Below are positions 8,590 through 16,727 of a stretch of DNA of 64,000 bases, one piece after another. This stretch comes from Paenibacillus sp. OK003 (GTDB lineage Bacteria; Bacillota; Bacilli; Paenibacillales; Paenibacillaceae). Both the position numbers and the translations under genes were made by a program. The stretch is from contig NZ_FOBD01000004.1 in NCBI RefSeq assembly GCF_900109515.1, positions 124,001 to 188,000 of the forward strand, in the 5' to 3' direction. The notes beneath the pieces were generated by a model. It ran no database searches. It saw only the letters and a list, made by a program, of their open reading frames with translations, and was not told the origin of the DNA. How positions within the stretch are numbered: the stretch's first letter is position 1; each line of letters begins with the position of its first letter.

Positions 8590-11469
8590 ATGCCGGAATG
8601 GACATCTTTTCGTTATGAAGGCAACGATCTTGGCTTAACATATACGCGTACAGCAAGCACATTCAAGCTGTGGGCACCTACAGCACAGCAGGTTTCTTTA
8701 CTCATTTTTGATGAAGAGGGACATTACGATGCAAGTGGCAAAGTAACCGAACATGATGACGGACAGAAACAGTCGATGACCCGTGACCCGGATGGAATAT
8801 GGAGTATACAGCTTGAAGGGGATTGGGCAGGACATTATTATATGTATCACATTACGCATGATGATCAGCATATTGCAGTGGCACCCGATCCTTACGCTCA
8901 TGCTGTATCGGCGAATGGACAGCGAATAGCTATCATTGACCTGGATACAACCAATCCAGTGGATTGGGAAGAAGATGTAAAGCCCGTATTTCTGCGTCCG
9001 GCAGATGCTGTACTATATGAATTACATGTGCGCGACTTCTCCTCCGACCCCCATGCCGATATTCCGTATAAGGGCAAATATTTGGCATTTACAGCTTCCG
9101 GGTTGACGGACAGAGGTGGCAACTCCATCGGAGTAGATCATCTTGTCGAACTTGGCATCACGCATGTGCATCTTCTGCCTGTAGCGGATTATCAGACGGT
9201 TGATGAATTGGCAGTGACAACGGACGTCGGTTCGAATGCCAAATTGCCATACAACTGGGGTTATGATCCGCAGCACTACAACGTGCCGGAAGGTTCCTAT
9301 GCCACGAATCCCCGTGATCCTGCGGTTCGAATCCGGGAGTTCAAGGCTCTCATTCATTCCTTGCACCGACAAGGCATTCGTGTCGTGCTTGATGTGGTTT
9401 ATAACCATACGTACAGCGTGGATGATGGACCTTTTGAACGGATTGTACCGGGTTATTATTATCGTTACCGTGAGGACGGCACATTGAGCAATGGTTCGGG
9501 TGTAGGCAATGAACTGGCTACGGAGCGCCCCATGGTGCGAAAATATATTTTGGACTCTCTCCTTTATTGGGCAGAGGAATATCATGTGGACGGGTTTCGC
9601 TTCGACCTCATGGGTCTGATTGATACAGACACGTTGAACGAAGTGACCCGTGAGCTGAGAGAACAGATTGATCCGGCTTTTCTGATCTACGGGGAGCCGT
9701 GGACAGGCGGAGATTCACCTCTGGAGCGGAAAACGTTAAAAGGAACACAGCGTGGTCAGGGATTTGCCGTTTTTAACGATCATTTCCGCAGTGCCATCAA
9801 AGGGGATAGTGATGGGATCGGCAAAGGTTTTATTACCGGAGCGGATGGTAAGGAGTACGAAATTGCCTTGGGTGTAGCTGGAGCGCTGGATGATTTCACA
9901 TCTTCACCGGTGGAATCCGTCAATTATGTAACAGCACATGATAATCTCAACCTGTGGGACAAAATCGCAACAACAATGTACCTCAGGCATGATCTCGGTT
10001 ACCCCGTATGGAGAGACGGGCAGCCCGTAGAAGGGGGCAGTGCGGAATCGGCGTTTAAAGCGGCAGACCCTTATCGTTATGTCGATGCGGATGATGTACT
10101 TGATCATGAGATGGTCCGTCGTTCCTTGCTCTCAACAGGAATTTTGCTTACCTCACAGGGGATTCCATTTCTCCATGCAGGGGATGAGATGCTGAGATCC
10201 AAAGCAGGAGATCACAACAGCTATCGCAGCGGGGACGCCGTGAATACGATCACCTGGGCTAACAAAGCTCGATTCAGACCTGTGTTTGACTATTATCGCG
10301 GCCTGATTCATCTGCGCCGCACACATCCGGCTTTTCGCATGATTAACGCCGAGCAGGTAAGGAATCATCTTCGCTTGATGCGTGCAGAAGGAAATGTGGT
10401 TGCATTTACACTGGATCACGGAGCGAATCAGGATACCTGGAATCAGATTGTGGTAATCTACAACGGAACAGGTCAGCAGCAGCAAGTGAGTCTGCCGGAG
10501 GGTGACTGGCATATCGTGGTGAATGATCATCAGGCCGGTACAGATCTCATTGAGACGGTGAGCGGAACCGCAGTGGTAGAACGATGGTCACTGATGGTAA
10601 TGTACGACACGGAATATGCTGGCGGTGCTGAACCCGCAGTGATTGAGATTCATTCGCCGCGTCTTGTGTACAGTGCCGGAGAGGTTGCCGGTTTGCGAGC
10701 ATCGGTCAGAGACCGTTTGGGTAATGTGGTGGAGAACGCATCTGTGACCTGGAGCTCTTCGGACCCACAGATTATTGCGATTCAATCCGATGGGACAATT
10801 CATACGGGGCAGACCGGGGAAGCGACGATCAGCGTCCAATGTGGCACGATAACCACAGAGTGTACGCTGCAGGTTGATCACCTCCATCCGGAACAAATTG
10901 AGATTATCGGGGAATCTGTGATGTACACGACACGGGTCAGTCGATTCCGCGCGTTGGTTCTCGATCAATTTGGCCAGCCTTTGCAAGGGATGAATATCCG
11001 GTGGAGCTCTTCTCATCTGGATCATGCAGCGGTCAGTACAGCAGGAATCGTACGTGCTCTAGCGCCAGGGTCCACCCAGATTATCGCGGAGGCCGGGGGA
11101 ATTCAGGCATCACTGAATATCAAAATCCACAAACCCATTTCACGAATAGTGACTCTCCGATATGAACGGGAAGATCAGCATTATGAGGGATGGGATGTCT
11201 GGGTATGGGGCACAGGCATGCAGGATGGAGCTGTCCCCTTTGAGCGAGTAGGCAATGCAGCAGAAGGCCGTTTTCGGGTGGCTGCAGGACTGCATCATCT
11301 GGGCTTCATCATTCGGCTGAATGAATGGGAAGCCAAAGATACCTGCGGAGATCGTTATATTGATATCGGTCCTGAAGACGGAGATGTGCACATTATCGTT
11401 CACAGTGGGTCGGATCAGATGCAGGTTATCCGTGAAAGTGATGATGAGGATGATCGTACCAGCGCATAG
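8590..11469 (+). CDS. pulA: Type I pullulanase with Ig-like repeats and C-terminal CBM41-like domain
   Basis: Debranching GH13 enzyme. YNWGYDP is near residue 221, then DVVYNH, GFRFDLMGL, YGEPW and YVTAHDN, all matching the neighbouring paralog. After the catalytic part come two BIG2-type Ig-like modules (about residues 680-760 with VTWSSSDPQIIAIQSDGTI, and 765-850 with IRWSSSHLDHAAVSTAG). The C-terminus resembles a pullulanase-associated CBM41 domain (YEGWDVWVWGTGMQDG, then GFIIRLNEW). CBM41 and Ig-like modules usually occur in secreted enzymes, yet there is no signal peptide at either possible start (8566 or 8590). It has its own promoter. The catalytic call is firm; the location in the cell is uncertain. 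Confidence 0.92.
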   Translation: MPEWTSFRYEGNDLGLTYTRTASTFKLWAPTAQQVSLLIFDEEGHYDASGKVTEHDDGQKQSMTRDPDGIWSIQLEGDWAGHYYMYHITHDDQHIAVAPDPYAHAVSANGQRIAIIDLDTTNPVDWEEDVKPVFLRPADAVLYELHVRDFSSDPHADIPYKGKYLAFTASGLTDRGGNSIGVDHLVELGITHVHLLPVADYQTVDELAVTTDVGSNAKLPYNWGYDPQHYNVPEGSYATNPRDPAVRIREFKALIHSLHRQGIRVVLDVVYNHTYSVDDGPFERIVPGYYYRYREDGTLSNGSGVGNELATERPMVRKYILDSLLYWAEEYHVDGFRFDLMGLIDTDTLNEVTRELREQIDPAFLIYGEPWTGGDSPLERKTLKGTQRGQGFAVFNDHFRSAIKGDSDGIGKGFITGADGKEYEIALGVAGALDDFTSSPVESVNYVTAHDNLNLWDKIATTMYLRHDLGYPVWRDGQPVEGGSAESAFKAADPYRYVDADDVLDHEMVRRSLLSTGILLTSQGIPFLHAGDEMLRSKAGDHNSYRSGDAVNTITWANKARFRPVFDYYRGLIHLRRTHPAFRMINAEQVRNHLRLMRAEGNVVAFTLDHGANQDTWNQIVVIYNGTGQQQQVSLPEGDWHIVVNDHQAGTDLIETVSGTAVVERWSLMVMYDTEYAGGAEPAVIEIHSPRLVYSAGEVAGLRASVRDRLGNVVENASVTWSSSDPQIIAIQSDGTIHTGQTGEATISVQCGTITTECTLQVDHLHPEQIEIIGESVMYTTRVSRFRALVLDQFGQPLQGMNIRWSSSHLDHAAVSTAGIVRALAPGSTQIIAEAGGIQASLNIKIHKPISRIVTLRYEREDQHYEGWDVWVWGTGMQDGAVPFERVGNAAEGRFRVAAGLHHLGFIIRLNEWEAKDTCGDRYIDIGPEDGDVHIIVHSGSDQMQVIRESDDEDDRTSA

Positions 11470-11519
11470 CTGGCCAGGTTATAACTTCATACAATGGTTG
11501 AAAAATGTAGGCTTAACAG

Positions 11520-11549
11520 GCGGTCGGAAGGTATTCCGGCTGCTTTTTT
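11520..11549 (+). terminator. Rho-independent terminator after the second pullulanase
   Basis: A 10-bp stem (11520-11529 with 11534-11543, two G-T pairs), loop GGTA, six T. Confidence 0.92.
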
Positions 11550-11604
11550 GTTCATCAGAAAGATATATTTTCACCGAAAAATAAAAAAAATGGTACATGT
11601 CAGT

Positions 11605-11631
11605 GTTTGAGATGGTCTTTCATTGGGGTAA
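11605..11631 (+). promoter_or_regulatory. Possible stress (sigma-B-like) promoter of the L25/Ctc gene
   Basis: GTTTGA (11605-11610), 15 bases, GGGTAA (11626-11631), close to the sigma-B pattern GTTTAA-N13/15-GGGTAT. In Bacillus subtilis ctc is a classic sigma-B gene. Many paenibacilli are thought to lack sigma-B, so this may be coincidence or serve another sigma factor. Confidence 0.3.
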
Positions 11632-11748
11632 ATATAGATATGGCCCCAGATTCGGCCACGCACGAAAAGGCCATTCTGGTCTAAGAGAGAAGCTTATGGC
11701 TTCCTAACAAATATGAAGTAAGGATCCCTTGAAGGAGGATGTTCAATC

Positions 11749-12381
11749 ATGAAATCCAACGGAAAAATGGCTCAACTTACAGCAACACCAAGAACTGAGA
11801 AGAAAGGTGCAGCATTGCGCCTGTTAAGACAAGGCGGACGTGTTCCGGCTGTCGTTTATGGTCCGGGATTAGAAGGTGCCGCGATACATGTAGATGAAAA
11901 AGAAATGCTGAAAGTAGCGCGTACAGGGCGCTCCGAAATGTTCAACCTCAATCTTGAGGGTGGCAAAACGGTTCCAGTGCTGATCAAGGATCAGCAGGAA
12001 CGCAACGGACGTCTGCTGCACGTGGACTTCCTGCAAATTTCGAAGAACAAGCCGATCAGCGTTAGTGTATCGATCGACTTCCAAGGAACCGCAGCCGGCT
12101 CCAAGGCAGGCGGTGTGTTCCAGACACAGGAAACTCAATTGGAGGTCGAAGGACTTCCGGCTGATCTGCCAACCTCCATTGAGGTGGATGTTAGCGGACT
12201 GGAAATTGGTGATCGTTTGACAGCTGCAGATATCAAGCTAGATAAAGGTCTGACTCTGGTGACGTCAGGTGATTCCATCATCGCTTCCGTGATGCCGCCG
12301 CAAGCGGCTGAGGAAGAGCCTACGGCTTCTGCTGATGAAGCAGCACCGGCAGCACCAGAAGAATCAGCTAAAGAAGAATAA
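11749..12381 (+). CDS. rplY: 50S ribosomal protein L25 / general stress protein Ctc
   Basis: Binds 5S rRNA in the large ribosomal subunit. The 210-residue protein has the N-terminal L25 domain (TPRTEKKGAALRLLRQGG, then RVPAVVYG) and the C-terminal TL5-like beta domain (VEVEGLPADLP-type stretch, residues about 100-190). It ends in an acidic Ala/Glu-rich tail, as usual for the long Ctc form. GAAGGAGGA lies ahead of the ATG. It stands alone between two terminators, with a possible stress promoter upstream, which fits the stress-induced Ctc type. Confident call. Confidence 0.97.
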   Translation: MKSNGKMAQLTATPRTEKKGAALRLLRQGGRVPAVVYGPGLEGAAIHVDEKEMLKVARTGRSEMFNLNLEGGKTVPVLIKDQQERNGRLLHVDFLQISKNKPISVSVSIDFQGTAAGSKAGGVFQTQETQLEVEGLPADLPTSIEVDVSGLEIGDRLTAADIKLDKGLTLVTSGDSIIASVMPPQAAEEEPTASADEAAPAAPEESAKEE

Positions 12382-12415
12382 GCAGGCAGAATATGTATTA
12401 TTCTGTACCTTAACC

Positions 12416-12444
12416 AAGCCCGGTCGTGATGACCGGGCTTTTTT
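12416..12444 (+). terminator. Rho-independent terminator after rplY
   Basis: A perfect 10-bp stem AAGCCCGGTC (12416-12425) with 12431-12440, loop GTGAT, then T. Confidence 0.96.
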
Positions 12445-12665
12445 AGTTTGGAAAGGGCCTAAGTGGAGTCCAGGGAATGTGTGGTTTCGTATGCCATTAC
12501 TCTTTTGTTGAGAATTACGGTGTCATGGATGAAACTGAACACAATTCTCATAGGGAAATGAAAAACTTGAGCTTTGGTATGATGTCGGAAATCTTTTGGT
12601 GGGGCACCTGATTGCGGTATACTATAAGCGAAGATTAATTTGCGCAAGAAAGCAGGTTTCACAAC

Positions 12666-13184
12666 ATGTTTGATCCGACGATTTATGACAATTTGAAAGT
12701 AGGCTTCGAAAATCACCTGTATGATCTCGATAATTTGGATGAACTTATTTCCATTACAGATCGGCAGGATCAGCTTGAGATGGCGCGTATGTCCAGAGAG
12801 TTCGTGCTGCAATTCTGTCTGAGAGATTGTCCTGACGTCACAGGCGAAGTAGTATTGAGCACATCGCTTGAGAATCTCGCTGCTGAGATTCTGGAGACAC
12901 CAGAAGGTCCATCAGGTTGCCGTTTGCGACTGCGGTTCAGGATGGTTACTAAGGAGCCTGAGACACAGTGTCCGGCCGTCAGCTCTATATTACAACAGAG
13001 CTGGCCTGATCAACGAAAGTTGCAGCATATTCGTTATATATTTGAAGATCAGCCAGCAACTTACGCTGTCACCGCTGAAGTACATTTTGACCGCAGTGTG
13101 AATGAAGATCAGATGGGAGATATCCCAGATCTGTGCGACCATATGGTTCATGTGCTGACTAAATTATTGCAAGTGCACAATTAA
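12666..13184 (+). CDS. Conserved hypothetical protein, 172 residues
   Basis: I do not recognise the family. The protein is acidic (many Asp/Glu), has no signal peptide or membrane segment, and alternates predicted beta strands (TGEVVLSTSLENL, GCRLRLRFRMVT, TYAVTAEVHFD) with helices at both ends. Two cysteines sit close together in FCLRDCPD near residue 55. It is a single-gene unit between rplY and a WYL regulator and is closed by a terminator. The start at 12666 is the first ATG in frame and has only a weak ribosome binding site. The composition fits a resident gene. Confidence 0.7.
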   Translation: MFDPTIYDNLKVGFENHLYDLDNLDELISITDRQDQLEMARMSREFVLQFCLRDCPDVTGEVVLSTSLENLAAEILETPEGPSGCRLRLRFRMVTKEPETQCPAVSSILQQSWPDQRKLQHIRYIFEDQPATYAVTAEVHFDRSVNEDQMGDIPDLCDHMVHVLTKLLQVHN

Positions 13185-13191
13185 ACAAGCG

Positions 13192-13236
13192 AAAAAGTCT
13201 TATCTCTGTTCAAAGAGACAAGACTTTTTTTGTTTT
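13192..13236 (+). terminator. Rho-independent terminator
   Basis: AAAGTCTT-A-TCTCT pairs with AGAGA-C-AAGACTTT (one mismatch), followed by a long T tract. Confidence 0.9.
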
Positions 13237-13382
13237 TTTTGAATGCCAAATAGGCAATCAGGCGTAGGTATAAGAACTTGAGGTTAATATTTTACGCAAG
13301 CAAGTAAGAGAATGTATATTTAATAAGCCGAATAAGTGCGATTGAACTATATACATAAGGTGAAATTGCGAAAATAAGTTTG

Positions 13383-13415
13383 GGACTAAAGATTTAGTAC
13401 CGGACTAAAGGAACT
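13383..13415 (+). promoter_or_regulatory. Possible operator ahead of the WYL regulator
   Basis: GGACTAAAG occurs twice (13383-13391 and 13402-13410), and the first copy forms the inverted repeat ACTAAA-GA-TTTAGT. The block lies 40-70 bases before the regulator start, a usual place for autoregulation. No family binding site is known to me for comparison. Confidence 0.35.
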
Positions 13416-13455
13416 AGTTTTCCTTGCCGATAAAATATCGAAGGGGAGAAACTAC

Positions 13456-14421
13456 ATGACAGAGAAATTAATTCGTCTTCTGCGCATACTTCAGGCTATA
13501 CAAGCGAATCCCGGAATTTCCGCCAAAGAATTGGCGTTGAAATGCGGTACAACTGTGCGCACGATTTATCGCGATCTCCGAATATTGGACAGGGTTGCCC
13601 CTATTATGAATGAAGGTTATGGCAAGGGGTATCGGTTCATTGGTGAATTTGCCATGTATCCTCTGGATTTTACCGAACAGGAAGCGATGGTATTCTCCAT
13701 GCTTCCATCCGTGGTGGATACTTCGCAGCTCCCAGCTGAATTCGATTCAGCTTTTGACAAGGTGATGACAGCCCATACCAAAATGAAATCGAGAAACAGT
13801 GACATTGTAGAAAATATTGCAGGCATTATTCGTATGGGTACACCTGCATACCGGGAAGAAGAAAAATATCCCAACTTGCTTATTCCAGTCATTGAAGCCA
13901 TTCTGGATCAACAAACGATTCGAACCCAATATCACACGCTTGCGAAAAATGAAATAACGGTCCGCGATATTGATCCCTATTACCTCATTCCGCGCGATCA
14001 GCGTTTCTATTTGATTGGTTATTGTCACTTGCTGAAGAAAGTCCGTTTGTTTCGGATCAGTCGCTTTCTGGACGTTATACAGACCAGTACCCACTTTGTT
14101 ATGGGTGATTTCAACATAAAGCAGTTCATGAAAAACACGTGGTCCATTGATCGTGGGGATAAACTGATTCATTTCAAAGTAAGATTCACTGAGAAAGTGG
14201 CCCCCTACATAAAAGAAGAAGAGATGTTTGTTCGTCCACGAATGACGGATATGCCAGATGGCGGATTGTTATTTGAAGTAACGCTGAACAGTAGTCGTGA
14301 ATTCCTGAAATGGTTATATCAATTTGGCCCCGAAGCGGAGATTCTTGAACCCCGCGAATATCGTAAAGAAATTCGTAAACAACTCATAGAGTGGATGAAG
14401 CATTATGAGGAAGATCAATAA
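13456..14421 (+). CDS. WYL-domain transcriptional regulator (DeoR-type HTH)
   Basis: A 321-residue DNA-binding regulator. The N-terminal HTH_11 winged helix (about residues 1-60; ANPGISAKELALKCGTTVRT, then IYRDLRIL) is followed by the WYL ligand-sensing domain (about 140-235; YYLIPRDQRFYLIGYCHL, VRLFRISRF) and a WCX-type C-terminus (about 245-321). WYL domains are thought to bind nucleic acid or other ligands and control many DNA-damage and defence genes. GAAGGGGAG precedes the ATG. It sits 51 bases before a HIRAN-domain gene on the same strand, so the two probably form one unit. A repeat-rich possible operator lies upstream. Confidence 0.9.
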   Translation: MTEKLIRLLRILQAIQANPGISAKELALKCGTTVRTIYRDLRILDRVAPIMNEGYGKGYRFIGEFAMYPLDFTEQEAMVFSMLPSVVDTSQLPAEFDSAFDKVMTAHTKMKSRNSDIVENIAGIIRMGTPAYREEEKYPNLLIPVIEAILDQQTIRTQYHTLAKNEITVRDIDPYYLIPRDQRFYLIGYCHLLKKVRLFRISRFLDVIQTSTHFVMGDFNIKQFMKNTWSIDRGDKLIHFKVRFTEKVAPYIKEEEMFVRPRMTDMPDGGLLFEVTLNSSREFLKWLYQFGPEAEILEPREYRKEIRKQLIEWMKHYEEDQ

Positions 14422-14472
14422 TTTCGCCCCCTTCTAAATTCAAAAAAAAAATGTGTAAAAGGAGCTTTTGTT

Positions 14473-14835
14473 ATGAGTACCAAATTATTTGCAGCCATGT
14501 ATGGAATGGAACATTATCATGGTGTAGAAGCTTTGAACGTAGGCGATATCCTGTTTCTGGTCAAAGACCCCGACAATCGGGTGGACTCTCGAGCCATCAA
14601 GGTAGTGGTTCCACCCATTGGGACGGTTGGATATATTGTTAATAATCCGCTGCTCGCTCCTCATGGTTGCTGGACAGGCTCGGGAATCTATGATGCTTTC
14701 CGCCAACAAACCTGCGCTAAAGTAAGGTTTGCCATGAAAGATATGATTATTGTGGAGTTAATTGAAATGATGTACGTTCCTGTTCCGCATATGGATAGTT
14801 TTATTGCAGACTGGCAGTCACGTGAAAAAGCCTAA
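14473..14835 (+). CDS. HIRAN-domain protein
   Basis: This 120-residue protein consists almost wholly of a HIRAN-like domain: AAMYGMEHYHGVEALNVGD, then LVKDPDNRVDSRAIKV and GTVGYI. The Dx(N/D)xxDxxAI pattern plus a GxVGYI strand is typical. HIRAN domains recognise the 3' ends of single-stranded DNA in HLTF and often occur alone or with nuclease and helicase domains in bacteria. It follows the WYL regulator on the same strand, with AAAGGAG 9 bases before the ATG, so it may be that regulator's target. The damage-response role is inferred from the family. Confidence 0.8.
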   Translation: MSTKLFAAMYGMEHYHGVEALNVGDILFLVKDPDNRVDSRAIKVVVPPIGTVGYIVNNPLLAPHGCWTGSGIYDAFRQQTCAKVRFAMKDMIIVELIEMMYVPVPHMDSFIADWQSREKA

Positions 14836-14858
14836 CGAAATCACAAGCGCAACAAGAT

Positions 14859-15959
14859 TTATGCGCGGATGAGTCTTGTATAAGCTGCTTCAAGATGCAT
14901 GGCTGTCCGGGCCCAACTGAACTGTTCAACTGCACTGGCACGGCCAGCTTCTCCAAGCGAACGAGCAAGAGAAGGATTGTCTGCGAGTTTATACAGGTAA
15001 GCAGCGAAACTTCGGGGGTTGTGATACTGTCTCACAAGGTATCCATTAGTCCCCGATACAATGATTTCACGAATGCCTCCATTGTCTGAAGCAATGACGG
15101 GTAGTCCTGAAGCCATAGCTTCAACATTAACCAGCCCGAAGGCCTCATGTTGTTGGGAAGGGCACACCAGACAGTCCACAGCCCTGTACAAACGGTCAAT
15201 ACGTTCATGGGCGATTTGACCTCGGAAGGTGGCATCAACCTTTAATTTTCGGGCAAGCTGTCGCAGCTTGCGGACGTAAACTGGAGGTCCTTTACCTGCA
15301 ATGATCAGTTGTACGGATACCTGCTGCTGAATAAGAGCTACGGCACGAATCAATATTTCCACACCTTTGCCGGGAATCAGTCGGCCTACATACAGAATGG
15401 AGAATGGCCCTGTAATACCAAACTGCTTCCGCAGAAGCTGCTGCTCTCCTTTAGCTGCAGGCAAAAAACGGCTTAGGTCCACGCCAAGTGGTACAACACC
15501 CATCCGTCGTTTCAAGGATGGGAATCGACGAGCCAGCCTTTGTCTGAGGGATTGACTGTTGACGGCAATCCAGTTCGCTTTTTTTAACAGCGCTAATCTT
15601 GCAGGACCTGGTTGTGCAAAGGTTAACGAGTGAAGATAGAGCACCACAGGTAACGAAGGGAAGGCGCGTTTAATTGCAGCCATACTATGTGGTCTGTTGT
15701 CTACCTGGATCAAATCGAAGGTTTGAATTTTCAGAAAACGGATCACTGCCCTTGTGTACTCGCTGGGGCTGGTTGCTGTTACACGACGGATCGTAATGCC
15801 ATCTAATTGCTCTGTGATGGCAAGGCCGGGCATCTGACGACTTAAGATCGTCACCTGGTGACGGAGTGCAAGTTCGCGAGCAATGCCGAGGAGGCAGATT
15901 TCGACTGATCCGTTACCTGGGACTGGAAATTTTTCAGGTGCGATCAGGGCTATTTTCAT
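14859..15959 (-). CDS. Family 4 glycosyltransferase, CotSA-like
   Basis: A GT-B fold retaining glycosyltransferase of 366 residues. The N-terminal Rossmann half starts MKIALIAPEKFPVPGNGSVE. The C-terminal nucleotide-sugar half carries ILYVGRLIPGKGVEILIRA and the E-x7-E motif in HEAFGLVNVEAMASGLPV. It transfers a sugar from an NDP-donor to an unknown acceptor. Its length and N-terminus resemble spore coat protein CotSA of Bacillus, but I cannot prove orthology. I chose the ATG at 15959 because AAGGAGGAG lies just before it; a longer frame adds 11 poorly supported residues. It is convergent with the HIRAN gene, only 23 bases apart. Confidence 0.9.
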   Translation of the reverse strand: MKIALIAPEKFPVPGNGSVEICLLGIARELALRHQVTILSRQMPGLAITEQLDGITIRRVTATSPSEYTRAVIRFLKIQTFDLIQVDNRPHSMAAIKRAFPSLPVVLYLHSLTFAQPGPARLALLKKANWIAVNSQSLRQRLARRFPSLKRRMGVVPLGVDLSRFLPAAKGEQQLLRKQFGITGPFSILYVGRLIPGKGVEILIRAVALIQQQVSVQLIIAGKGPPVYVRKLRQLARKLKVDATFRGQIAHERIDRLYRAVDCLVCPSQQHEAFGLVNVEAMASGLPVIASDNGGIREIIVSGTNGYLVRQYHNPRSFAAYLYKLADNPSLARSLGEAGRASAVEQFSWARTAMHLEAAYTRLIRA

Positions 15960-16133
15960 CAACAGGCTCCTCCTTGTCCATATTCGTAACAATCTACTTT
16001 GGTCATATATCCTATGTGCATCGGATGGATTTGGCTCCTGTGGAACTACGCGTGAGGGGAAATTTCGTTTTTGTGATATACTGTACGGGGTGCAGTGAAA
16101 TCATTGCGCGTATTTAGAAGCAGGAGGAAAAAA

Positions 16134-16448
16134 ATGTTACATTCAACACTCAGCCGCTTTCGACTGCTGTTGTGGTTGCAGGGGCTTTCATATGTGCTGT
16201 TGTTATTTGTTGCTTTTCCATTAAGGGAATCAGGAATCCTGCCTCAGGCAGTCACGTGGTTTGGCAACATCTATGGCTTTTTATTTCTGATGTATTTATT
16301 ATTTATGGTGAGTCTTTATACCACGCAAAAATGGCGTTTACGTCGTCCAATTGCTTTGTTTTTTGTCTCATTTATCCCGCTAGGCAATTTCATCTATGAT
16401 CTGCTGGTCTTTCGCAAGCTGGATCGTAGTCAGTCAAATAAAGCTTGA
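16134..16448 (+). CDS. DUF3817 family membrane protein
   Basis: A 104-residue integral membrane protein with three hydrophobic segments (about residues 8-28, 40-62 and 70-92). The FPLR, PLGNFIYD and KWRLRRPIA positions match my memory of DUF3817, a small family of unknown role. GCAGGAGGA lies 7 bases before the chosen ATG; an upstream frame start at 16095 has no such site. It is a single gene; the promoter of the next unit overlaps its stop codon. Confidence 0.78.
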   Translation: MLHSTLSRFRLLLWLQGLSYVLLLFVAFPLRESGILPQAVTWFGNIYGFLFLMYLLFMVSLYTTQKWRLRRPIALFFVSFIPLGNFIYDLLVFRKLDRSQSNKA

Positions 16449-16473
16449 CTTTGCTTATCGTTATGAATATGAT
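16445..16473 (+). promoter_or_regulatory. Promoter of the manganese-riboswitch transcript
   Basis: TTGACT (16445-16450), exactly 17 bases, TATGAT (16468-16473). The -35 overlaps the stop of the preceding gene. Transcription should begin near 16480, about 46 bases before the riboswitch. Confidence 0.75.
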
Positions 16474-16525
16474 GAGAACAGATTATTGAACCTGTTTCAA
16501 CTTAAAACTAAATATTCCTGATGTT

Positions 16526-16617
16526 AAAGGGGAGTAGCTTTCACAGTAAAGTCGTCAGTTCGGGATTATATCCCCGGCTTTATTGGCAGCAATTTTGTTG
16601 TTAGCGAGACCTTTACC
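16526..16617 (+). promoter_or_regulatory. yybP-ykoY manganese riboswitch aptamer
   Basis: The element begins AAAGGGGAGTAG (16526-16537) and ends GCGAGACCTTTACC (16604-16617), with GTCGTCAG, CCCCGGC and TGGCAG blocks between. These are the hallmark segments of the yybP-ykoY family, which senses Mn2+. It lies in the leader of a TerC-family gene, the family to which ykoY itself belongs. The 3' strand of the aptamer is also the first arm of the terminator that follows, so metal binding should prevent termination. Confidence 0.93.
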
Positions 16618-16648
16618 AAGTTTTCATACTGGGTAAAGGTCTCTTTTT
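16606..16648 (+). terminator. Riboswitch expression-platform terminator
   Basis: A perfect 12-bp stem: GAGACCTTTACC (16606-16617) with GGTAAAGGTCTC (16632-16643), then five T. The first arm is shared with the aptamer, giving mutually exclusive structures. Confidence 0.93.
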
Positions 16649-16654
16649 GTGAAT

Positions 16655-16694
16655 AAAAAGGACCTTACCAGTAATGGTAAAGGTCCTTTTTTTT
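16655..16694 (+). terminator. Second tandem terminator in the riboswitch leader
   Basis: AAAAAGGACCTTACC (16655-16669) pairs with GGTAAAGGTCCTTTTT (one bulged base), loop AGTAAT, then a T tract. It contains the same GGTAAAGGTC word as the first terminator, so it could arise from a duplication and could also interact with the aptamer. Confidence 0.88.
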
Positions 16695-16727
16695 GTACAT
16701 CATAAGGATACTAAGGAGGAGTCAATT

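Noticed and set aside
16674..16727. 18 extra N-terminal residues for the TerC gene
   Set aside because: The ATG lies in the second riboswitch terminator; a TTG with AAGGAGGA follows.
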